From positions 1 through 5,877 of the forward strand of contig CAMLEX010000340.1 of the NCBI GenBank assembly GCA_946479055.1: a DNA stretch of 5,877 bases, written 5' to 3'. The notes below the pieces were generated by a model that made no database searches, was not told the origin of the DNA, and was given only the letters and a program-made list of their open reading frames with translations. A program made the position numbers and the translations under genes. Shown here piece by piece: positions 1 through 5,820 of the stretch. This DNA comes from an uncultured Bacteroidota bacterium (GTDB taxonomy: Bacteria; Bacteroidota; Bacteroidia; Chitinophagales; Chitinophagaceae). The first letter of the stretch is position 1. Each line of letters opens with the position of its first letter.

Positions 1-581
1 AATTGTTAAGCGTTTTGCAAAACCGCCAGGTAATACGGCTTGGCAGCAATGAACCTGTTGCCATTGATATCCGCTTAATCTGCGCTACCAATATGCCGCT
101 TAGTGAACTGGCCAATGAAAGCCGCTTCCGGAAAGATCTTATTTATCGTATCAACACTGTAGAAATAACAGTACCTCCATTACGCAAACGGGGAAATGAT
201 ATTATTTTATTAGCCAGGCATTTCAGTAAGTTGTACAGTAAAAAATACATGAAACCTACACTGGAAATGGATACAAAAGCCATGGAAAAATTGCTGAATC
301 ATCACTACCCCGGGAATGTCCGTGAATTACAATATATCATAGAGAGGGCGGTTATCATGTCGGATGGAGATACACTGGAAGCAAAGGACCTACTTTTCTC
401 ACCAATAGAGTCAACAATGGCAGCTGTAACAGAAACCGTAGAAACAAAACTTAGTGATGTTGAAAAAAATACCATTCTCAAAGTGATAGAAAAACATCAT
501 GGCAATATTACCAGGGCTGCCAAAGAATTGGGCCTTACCCGGACAGCGTTGTACAGAAGATTAAGTAAGTATGATATATAA
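1..581 (+). CDS. Sigma-54-dependent response regulator, NtrC family (3' part only)
   Basis: This is the C-terminal 192 residues of a bacterial enhancer-binding protein, which uses ATP hydrolysis to open sigma-54 RNA polymerase promoters. The frame is open to the left edge, so the TTG at position 3 is not a start; the receiver domain, Walker A/B and GAFTGA loop lie outside the window. Visible in the remaining peptide are the end of the AAA+ domain, with a sensor I ATN (residues 28-30), an arginine-finger segment FRKDLIYRIN (42-51), PPLRKR (58-63) and a sensor II GNVREL (104-109), then a linker and a Fis-type helix-turn-helix at about 150-192 with GNITRAAKELGLTRTALYRR. The helix-turn-helix would bind enhancer sites upstream of target promoters. 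The histidine kinase gene follows after 114 bases and is the obvious phosphodonor candidate. Family assignment is very secure; the specific regulon is unknown. Confidence 0.96.
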   Translation, partial: LLSVLQNRQVIRLGSNEPVAIDIRLICATNMPLSELANESRFRKDLIYRINTVEITVPPLRKRGNDIILLARHFSKLYSKKYMKPTLEMDTKAMEKLLNHHYPGNVRELQYIIERAVIMSDGDTLEAKDLLFSPIESTMAAVTETVETKLSDVEKNTILKVIEKHHGNITRAAKELGLTRTALYRRLSKYDI

Positions 582-582
582 A

Positions 583-614
583 GGAAATGTGGAAATATGC
601 AAATGTGAAAATGT
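583..614 (+). repeat. Degenerate 8-base tandem repeat
   Basis: Four consecutive units fit the pattern G-R/C-AAAT-R-T: ggaaatgt, ggaaatat, gcaaatgt, gaaaatgt. They begin two bases after the stop codon of the response regulator gene. A partial fifth unit, gccaaatc, follows at 615-622. The array is non-coding and sits directly before a second array with a 7-base period. Confidence 0.7.
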
Positions 615-626
615 GCCAAATCATGA

Positions 627-695
627 ACTATTGTCTATTGCATATTGCCTATTGACCATTGACTTTTCACTTCTCACTTTTCACTATTGATTATT
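627..695 (+). repeat. Degenerate 7-base tandem repeat (RCTATTG-like heptads)
   Basis: Nine heptads run without any phase slip from 627 to 689: actattg, tctattg, catattg, cctattg, accattg, acttttc, acttctc, acttttc, actattg. A decayed tenth, attatta, reaches the start codon of the histidine kinase gene. The units share a YTATTG or ACTTTTC core. Arrays of this general look occur between genes in several Bacteroidota and, as other heptamers, in cyanobacteria. Here the array occupies the whole region in which the kinase gene's leader would lie, so it may influence expression, or it may be a slippage-prone neutral spacer. Confidence 0.8.
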
Positions 696-2039
696 ATGTC
701 TTTAAAAAAAATTGAATGGCGGATTTTATTAAGAGTGCTCGTGTTGTTTGTAACACTGAGTGTCGGTTCTTTTTTACTGGTGAAAGGATTGTACGTGTAT
801 TTATTTTTAGCAGCACCTGTCATCATCTATGAATTGGTCGAGTTTTACCGTTTTCATAATAAAGCTCATAAGGAACTGGATCAGTTTGTAGAATCCGTTC
901 ATTACCGTGATTTCTCAAGATATTTTGATGTAAAACATGCATCTGCGGATATACAGCCGTTGCGGAAAGGCTTTAATGAGATCAATTCTACTTTTAAGGT
1001 GATCAGCAAAGAGAAAGAAACACAATACCAGTACCTGCAAAAAATACTGGAACTGGTAGACACGGGCATTCTTTCTTATGAAGAAAAAACAGGTGAAGTG
1101 GTATGGATGAATGAATCATTAAAAAAAATGCTGCAGCTTCCTTACCTGAAAACAATTTATTCGCTGAGCAAACGGGATGATGAATTATGCAAATCAATAA
1201 TTGCATTAAAACCGGGCGAAAATAAAGTAGCTACGGCTCACCCTGAAAAATCATCTTTCAAAATCTTATTATCTGCTACGGCTTTTCAAACCGAAGGAAA
1301 AATATATAAACTGATCGCTTTTCAAAACGTAAATGAGGCATTGGATGAAACGGAATCCAAAGCCTGGCAAAAATTACTAAGCGTACTGACACATGAGATC
1401 ATGAATTCAGTGGCACCTATATCATCGTTGGCTGAAACGCTAAAAAATAGGTTGCAGCAATCAGTGACTACGTTGAATAATGATACCGGATCTGTTGATG
1501 ACCTTGAAATAGGTATTGAAACCATCAAAAGAAGAAGTGAAGGGCTTTTAAAGTTTGCCGAAACTTACCGCAACCTTAATAAGATCACTACTCTCAACCT
1601 GAAAAAAGTATATGTAAGAGATATTTTTGAAAACCTGCTTCAATTGATGCAACCTACACTGGAACAAAAAAACATTGAAGTAGAAACGATCTTAAAAGAA
1701 ACCGATCTTATACTGGAAGCGGATACTGATCTGCTGGAGCAGGTGCTGATCAATCTTGTGGTAAATGCTATAGAAGCCGTAAAAGATAAACCTGAACCAA
1801 GGATTGTACTCTCAGCTTATATGACGCCTAACAGAAAAACAGTTATCAAAGTAGCTGACAATGGTTATGGTATGGCGGAAGAATTAATGGATAAAATTTT
1901 TATTCCTTTTTTCAGTACTAAAAAAAGCGGAAGCGGCATTGGACTCAGTTTATGTAAACAGATCATAATGCTTCATAAGGGAAATATACAGGTACATTCT
2001 ATAGAAGGAGAAGGAACCGCCTTCCAATTGCAGTTCTAA
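696..2039 (+). CDS. Membrane-bound sensor histidine kinase, NtrY-like, partner of the upstream regulator
   Basis: The protein (447 residues from the ATG at 696) autophosphorylates on a histidine and would pass the phosphate to the NtrC-type regulator encoded just upstream. An in-frame TTG at 687 would add only three residues, so the ATG is preferred. Two hydrophobic segments (about 10-30 and 32-47) form a tight hairpin with practically no periplasmic loop. A HAMP-like or coiled region (about 50-105) and a PAS-like domain (about 110-212, with GILSYEEKTGEVVWMN) follow. The kinase core is complete: H-box HEIMNSVAPI with His233, N-box NLVVNAIEA with Asn357, G1 box DNGYGM from Asp388, F-box FIPFFSTKK from 402 and G2 box GSGIGL at 412-417. 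The H-box resembles the HEIKNPLTPI of NtrY. Lack of an extracytoplasmic domain suggests a cytosolic or membrane signal. No receiver domain is fused. The gene pair is probably co-transcribed, although the repeat-filled 114-base gap leaves room for a separate promoter. Confidence 0.93.
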   Translation: MSLKKIEWRILLRVLVLFVTLSVGSFLLVKGLYVYLFLAAPVIIYELVEFYRFHNKAHKELDQFVESVHYRDFSRYFDVKHASADIQPLRKGFNEINSTFKVISKEKETQYQYLQKILELVDTGILSYEEKTGEVVWMNESLKKMLQLPYLKTIYSLSKRDDELCKSIIALKPGENKVATAHPEKSSFKILLSATAFQTEGKIYKLIAFQNVNEALDETESKAWQKLLSVLTHEIMNSVAPISSLAETLKNRLQQSVTTLNNDTGSVDDLEIGIETIKRRSEGLLKFAETYRNLNKITTLNLKKVYVRDIFENLLQLMQPTLEQKNIEVETILKETDLILEADTDLLEQVLINLVVNAIEAVKDKPEPRIVLSAYMTPNRKTVIKVADNGYGMAEELMDKIFIPFFSTKKSGSGIGLSLCKQIIMLHKGNIQVHSIEGEGTAFQLQF

Positions 2040-2063
2040 TAAATAGCATTCGTACCGCCAAAG

Positions 2064-2086
2064 CAGTTTGGACTTCCAATAAACTG
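2064..2086. terminator. Hairpin downstream of the kinase gene, possible terminator
   Basis: CAGTTT (2064-2069) is perfectly complementary to AAACTG (2081-2086), and the interior can add GG/CC with a four-base loop and a three-base bulge. It lies 25 bases past the kinase stop codon, where a terminator is expected. There is no T-run after it on the + strand (the next bases are tagaaaaaa), so it is not a classical intrinsic terminator for the kinase transcript. It could instead stabilise the 3' end or be chance. Confidence 0.35.
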
Positions 2087-2141
2087 TAGAAAAAATGGGA
2101 CTATCTGTTTCAGAATATACTTTTACCCCCGGCCGTTGATT

Positions 2142-2167
2142 AAGGAATACTCATCCTTTATTATTAG
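2142..2167 (+). terminator. Weak hairpin with T-rich tail
   Basis: AAGGA (2142-2146) pairs with TCCTT (2154-2158) across a seven-base loop and is followed by the T-rich stretch ttattatta. The shape is that of an intrinsic terminator, but the stem is short and AT-rich. It would end the two-component transcript about 120 bases after the kinase stop. It is a marginal call. The rest of 2040-2286 shows no gene and no confident promoter. Confidence 0.25.
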
Positions 2168-2253
2168 CACGACATTTGTTTAACTAGCAATACTGGCGTT
2201 AGCCTCATTCCGTCACTATAAAAAATTGTAACTTAAATTGAATTACCAGGAAC

Positions 2254-2275
2254 TATGGTATTAAGGTTAACCATA
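2254..2275. promoter_or_regulatory. Inverted repeat just before the start codon of the barrel protein gene
   Basis: TATGGT (2254-2259) and ACCATA (2270-2275) form a perfect six-base inverted repeat around a ten-base loop, and the right arm overlaps the eight-base palindrome GGTTAACC (2265-2272). It ends 11 bases before the ATG at 2287, so it would lie in the leader RNA or act as an operator. The function is inferred from position only. Confidence 0.3.
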
Positions 2276-2286
2276 AAAAAACAATT

Positions 2287-4833
2287 ATGAGATTATTTCT
2301 ATTGTACAGTTTGACCTTGCTTATTCCTGTTGCGGATTGTATAGGCCAGGACACTAAAGACTCTACTTCAGTAGCAGGGTCAACTTTGTTCAGGATAAAT
2401 AAAGGAAGGACCTTCTGGATGGGCGCCAACTACAGGAAAGAATGGAAGACACCTGTTCGTGTTCCTATTATTAATATGGCAACCGAACATGGTGGATTAA
2501 CACCTGTAAAACGCGGAGGTGGCAAACAAACCCGTTCCCTTCGTATAAAGGATACAAGCGGGAAAGAATATAATTTTCGTTCGATACAAAAATTTATAAC
2601 CAGCAAAACTTTACCGGCCGATCTGCAAAGCGAAGCTGCTGAAGACATCGTAGCCGATGGAATTTCCGCTTCTTATCCTTATGCAGCTTTATCAATGCCT
2701 GCACTTGCTGAAGCTGCCGGGGTTCCTTATCTCAAAGTGAAAGTAGTTTTTATACCCGATGACCCCCGGTTGGGAGAATACCGGAAAGATTTTGGCAACC
2801 TGCTCGCCTATCTAGAGGAAAAACGTCCCGATTCAGTAAAGAAAGATTATGATACGGAAGATGTGCTGAAACAACTGAAAGAAGATAATAATAACTCGGT
2901 AGATCAACAGGCTTTGTTAAGGGCAAGAATACTGGATATGTTTGTAATGGATCTTGACAGGCATGAAGGGCAATGGGAATGGGGCGCTATAGATAAAGAA
3001 AAAGGAAAACAATACTATCCCATACCCAAGGACAGGGACCAGGCTTTTTATATCAACGAGGGTGTATTGCCGCATATTGTACAATGGCCATGGTTGGTTC
3101 CACAACTCGAGGGACTTAAGCCCAAAGCAAAAAATATAAAGCGGTTCAATTTCGCTGCACGAAATCTTGACCGCTTTTTTTTAAATAGCCTTACAGAACA
3201 GGATTGGAAAACAGCCACCGATAAATTCCTTTCGCAAATGACGGATGCCGTCATTGAAAAAGCATTGGCACAGCAACCACCGGAAATACAACATTTATCG
3301 GTCGATAGAATCATACATATATTAAAGGAACGCCGTAAATGGCTTGCTGCGGAAACAATGGAATATTATCGTTTTCTCGCAGAGATCGTTGATGTAACGG
3401 CAAGTGATGAAGACGAATTATTCGATATTACCCGTCATGATGATGGCTCCGTTTTACTGCAGGTTTATAAAAGCGGAGATAGTTCTGATAAACTATATGA
3501 GCGGACTTTTTACGCACAGGATACCAGAGAGATAAGGTTATACGGGTTTGGCGGTAATGATAAATTCATTGTTAAAGGGAATAACGATAAAATAAAGATC
3601 CGCATGATCGGCGGTGATGGCGAAGACAGTTTTGAAAATACAGCATCATCAGCAGATGGCGGTGTTGTATATGATGAGAAAAAAGGAAATAATAAATTAA
3701 CCGGCAGGTTCAATAATAAATTATCCAATGATACGATCGCCAATTATTACAACAATATCTATTATAAATATAACCAGGTAATTCCTTTTATTTCTGTTGG
3801 CTACAACCCCGATGATGGAGTTTATCTCGGCGGATGGATGAAGATCATTCATCATGGCTTTCGCAAAACACCTTATAAAAACAGCCATACTATTACACTA
3901 AATCATGCCCTGGCCACCAAGGCATTCAACTTCCGGTACAATGCGGAATTTATTGGCGTTATAGGAAGAAGCATCGATCTTTTATTTGAGACAGATATTA
4001 AATCGCCGCATGTTCCCAATTTTTTTGGTTATGGAGCTTCCTCCATTTATGATAAAACAAAACCCGGCAAATTCAGGTATTACAGAACCAGGTATAACCT
4101 GGGAGATATTTCTTTATTACTTCGCAAAAATTTTTCTGAAAAAGTGGTCATGACGCTGGGACCTACGTTCCAGTTTTATAAAATGGATTCTACAGAGAAG
4201 AATAACAAGCGACGCTTTATAGTACAAGAGACTCCCAATGGTCTTGATCCTGCTACAGCATTTGCAAAGCAATCTTATGTTGGCGGTAAGTTTTCATTAA
4301 CTGCAGATACAAGAGATAATAAGATATTGCCCGAAAAGGGTATTTTCTGGTATACTTCCCTTCGCCATCTTTCGGGGTTGAATGATGTAAGTTATGAAGT
4401 AACACAACTGAACTCTGATCTTAGCTTTTACATCCCGCTTATTAAAAAGCGGTTGGTATTAGTTAACCGCATTGGTGCTGGCCATAATTTTGGCGATTTT
4501 GAATTTTACCAGGCGCAATACCTCGGCAATGAAGACAATCTCCGCGGCTATCGCAAGTACAGGTTTGCCGGAACATCAAAACTATACAACAATATAGAAA
4601 TGCGATTCAGGCTCGCCAATTTCAAAACTTATTTATTCCCGGGTTCATTAGGTCTTCTTGCTTTTTACGATACCGGCCGGATCTGGGCGGATAATGATGA
4701 AAGCGATAAATGGCTAAGTGGGTATGGTGGCGGTTTTTGGATATCACCTTTACGCCGGCTTGTATTGACTATTACCTATGCGGCTTCCAAAGAAGATAAG
4801 ATGCCATTGGTTGGGCTGGGCTGGAAGTTTTAA
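2287..4833 (+). CDS. BamA/TamA-type outer-membrane beta-barrel protein with a kinase-like periplasmic domain
   Basis: This 848-residue protein starts with a signal peptide (hydrophobic 3-17, likely cleavage between Gly20 and Gln21). Residues about 40-360 form a soluble domain. It has a glycine-rich stretch GGGK (77-80), then SLRIKD and GKEYNFRSIQK (92-102), a helix ending LAEAAGVP (140-147), LDMFVMDLDRHEGQWEWG (216-233) and YYPIPKDRDQAFY (243-255). Their order and spacing recall atypical kinases of the HipA/FAM20/CotH type: nucleotide-binding Lys, catalytic Asp in DRHxxQ, then a metal-binding Asp. Residues 417-450 contain two Gly-Asp motifs (GFGGNDKF, IGGDGEDSF) like RTX nonapeptides. About 495-848 is a surface-antigen/Omp85 barrel, with the conserved loop motif NLRGYR (751-756) and a terminal Phe. 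Related Bacteroidota proteins often carry a calcineurin-like phosphoesterase at the N terminus; here it is absent. No POTRA repeats are evident, so it is not BamA itself. Substrate and process are unknown. The barrel call is strong, the kinase-like call is inference. The gene stands alone between two long spacers. Confidence 0.9.
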   Translation: MRLFLLYSLTLLIPVADCIGQDTKDSTSVAGSTLFRINKGRTFWMGANYRKEWKTPVRVPIINMATEHGGLTPVKRGGGKQTRSLRIKDTSGKEYNFRSIQKFITSKTLPADLQSEAAEDIVADGISASYPYAALSMPALAEAAGVPYLKVKVVFIPDDPRLGEYRKDFGNLLAYLEEKRPDSVKKDYDTEDVLKQLKEDNNNSVDQQALLRARILDMFVMDLDRHEGQWEWGAIDKEKGKQYYPIPKDRDQAFYINEGVLPHIVQWPWLVPQLEGLKPKAKNIKRFNFAARNLDRFFLNSLTEQDWKTATDKFLSQMTDAVIEKALAQQPPEIQHLSVDRIIHILKERRKWLAAETMEYYRFLAEIVDVTASDEDELFDITRHDDGSVLLQVYKSGDSSDKLYERTFYAQDTREIRLYGFGGNDKFIVKGNNDKIKIRMIGGDGEDSFENTASSADGGVVYDEKKGNNKLTGRFNNKLSNDTIANYYNNIYYKYNQVIPFISVGYNPDDGVYLGGWMKIIHHGFRKTPYKNSHTITLNHALATKAFNFRYNAEFIGVIGRSIDLLFETDIKSPHVPNFFGYGASSIYDKTKPGKFRYYRTRYNLGDISLLLRKNFSEKVVMTLGPTFQFYKMDSTEKNNKRRFIVQETPNGLDPATAFAKQSYVGGKFSLTADTRDNKILPEKGIFWYTSLRHLSGLNDVSYEVTQLNSDLSFYIPLIKKRLVLVNRIGAGHNFGDFEFYQAQYLGNEDNLRGYRKYRFAGTSKLYNNIEMRFRLANFKTYLFPGSLGLLAFYDTGRIWADNDESDKWLSGYGGGFWISPLRRLVLTITYAASKEDKMPLVGLGWKF

Positions 4834-4902
4834 TTATTAATGGGAGCAACATGTAATGTATTCCAAGATTGTTTTTTTTCCCAATGTTATAATAGGGCGT
4901 TG

Positions 4903-4931
4903 GCAGGTGTTGCAACGGCCTGCTTTTCCTT
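4903..4931 (+). terminator. Candidate intrinsic terminator after the barrel protein gene
   Basis: GCAGG (4903-4907) pairs with CCTGC (4919-4923), possibly with a T-G wobble inside, and is followed by ttttcctt (4924-4931). It lies 70 bases after the stop codon at 4833. The loop consists of the palindrome GTTGCAAC, which also occurs at 5030-5037. An earlier run of eight T (4872-4879) has no convincing stem before it. The stem is only five to six pairs, so the call is tentative. Confidence 0.4.
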
Positions 4932-5016
4932 GCAATACAAAAAAGCGAATTGGTAAGTATAGGGAATCAATGAGGGGGGAAATTTGGAAAGTTCGTATTA
5001 TATAGCATCTCGGTGT

Positions 5017-5047
5017 TGTAAGCAACCTTGTTGCAACGTCGTTATAC
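5017..5047 (+). other. attC-like right half site upstream of the small barrel gene
   Basis: The stretch starts with TGTAAGCAACCTT (5017-5029), continues with the palindrome GTTGCAAC (5030-5037) and ends in GTTATAC (5041-5047), 27 bases before the ATG at 5075. GTTATAC resembles the integron core site GTTRRRY with one departure. GCAAC/GTTGC (5022-5026/5030-5034) can form a short hairpin. The reverse complement of 5795-5820, just after the gene, starts with TGTAAGCAATCTT and ends in CGTTGTGT, so both ends share the same layout in opposite orientation. A matching left half further upstream is not clear. The integron interpretation is inferred. Confidence 0.35.
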
Positions 5048-5074
5048 TTTGAGTGTCCATAGACAAAAATTCAA

Positions 5075-5794
5075 ATGACAAGACTAACATTACTTTTATT
5101 GACACCTTGCATTTGCTTTTCCTCATTCGGACAAATACAGAAAAGTATCGAAATTTCTTTTATTGGCAGGGATGACAAACATGCAAATTATGTTTCAAAC
5201 TTTGCTGGTAGAGTTTACAATGACACCAATAAATTATACGGTTTTAGCTATGGAGTAATGGGCATTTTCCGCAGACACATATCGAAAACATATTCTGTTT
5301 CTATAGGCTTAGGATATTACCAATTAAGAGTTGACAAGATAAGAGGTAATTTGCCTTTTAATATTCCAGGGGTAAGAACAGGGAGAAACATAAATTATGA
5401 TGATGGAGTTACAAATTTGTTGTACGGAACGAGTAAATATCACTATAATAATCTTGCGTTTTTATTAAGCGTAGACAAATTCATTCAAATTAAAAAGAGT
5501 TTATTACTTGACATATCTCCGGAATTGTTAGCATATTATTCCATATCTCAAAAGTATGAGCTTTCAAAAGACAGGCATTGGAAAACTAATAATAGCAAGC
5601 CTTTAGAATTTGGCTTTAATATTAATGTCGGTATTTTAAGAGAATATCATGCATTTTATTTACGTCCTTCCCTTATCATTCCCATTTATCAAACTATAAA
5701 AGGAGACATTGTGTTTTATGAAGACTCCAAAATGAACATTTCAAAATGGTTTAATGGCATTGGCCTTACTTTGAAAATTGGCAAATACTTTTAG
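5075..5794 (+). CDS. Small predicted outer-membrane beta-barrel protein, function unknown
   Basis: The 239-residue protein begins with a typical Bacteroidota signal peptide: hydrophobic residues 4-18 and probable cleavage between Gly19 and Gln20. The mature part has alternating polar and hydrophobic stretches that read as beta-strands, for example YSVSIGLGYYQLRV, LLLDISPELLAYYSI, FGFNINVGIL and FNGIGLTLKIGKYF, and it ends in Phe, as outer-membrane barrels do. Strand content fits a small barrel of eight to ten strands such as the porT-like or outer-membrane beta-barrel domain families, but no specific family motif was recognised. By eye the gene is clearly more AT-rich than its neighbours. It starts 27 bases after GTTATAC and its TAG is immediately followed by ACACAAC, with an inverted repeat further out on both sides, so it may be a mobile cassette gene. 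No Shine-Dalgarno sequence is seen; the ATG is chosen because it gives an intact signal peptide. Confidence 0.8.
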   Translation: MTRLTLLLLTPCICFSSFGQIQKSIEISFIGRDDKHANYVSNFAGRVYNDTNKLYGFSYGVMGIFRRHISKTYSVSIGLGYYQLRVDKIRGNLPFNIPGVRTGRNINYDDGVTNLLYGTSKYHYNNLAFLLSVDKFIQIKKSLLLDISPELLAYYSISQKYELSKDRHWKTNNSKPLEFGFNINVGILREYHAFYLRPSLIIPIYQTIKGDIVFYEDSKMNISKWFNGIGLTLKIGKYF

Positions 5795-5820
5795 ACACAA
5801 CGGAGAAAAGATTGCTTACA
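5795..5820 (-). other. attC-like half site after the small barrel gene; 3' exon of the group II intron
   Basis: ACACAAC (5795-5801) follows the stop codon directly and fits the integron R' core RYYYAAC except at one position. AAGATTGCTTACA (5808-5820) is the inverse of TGTAAGCAACCTT at 5017-5029 with 12 of 13 bases matching. Read on the - strand this segment is the 3' exon of the intron that ends at 5821. It would be the first half of an attC site split by the intron. Only the half site is visible, so this is a hypothesis. Confidence 0.35.

Noticed and set aside
3..5. TTG as a start codon of the first gene
   Set aside because: The frame is open to the window edge and the peptide begins in the middle of an AAA+ domain, so this is an internal codon.
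687..695. TTG-initiated, three-residue longer kinase
   Set aside because: The bases belong to the heptad array and the ATG at 696 gives a normal N terminus before the first membrane segment.
2171..2178. gacatttg as a Bacteroidota -7 promoter box (TAnnTTTG)
   Set aside because: It misses the first base of the box and has no TTG-type -33 element at 17-23 bases upstream.
2287..2346. Lipoprotein signal ending in VADC in the barrel protein
   Set aside because: Asp at the -1 position does not fit a lipobox; cleavage between Gly20 and Gln21 by signal peptidase I is more typical of Bacteroidota.
4901..4914. TGGCAGGTGTTGCA, resembling a sigma-54 -24/-12 promoter
   Set aside because: The GG-to-GC distance is two bases shorter than the strict sigma-54 spacing, and it lies about 160 bases before the next gene within a better-fitting terminator hairpin.
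4837..5025. 62-residue open frame on the - strand in the spacer
   Set aside because: No recognisable protein features, and it overlaps the terminator candidate and the attC-like half site.
5017..5820. Transposon or MITE with 13-base terminal inverted repeats around the small barrel gene
   Set aside because: There is no transposase, and the bases flanking the repeats (ggtgt and gtcga) show no target duplication; the right flank is a group II intron.
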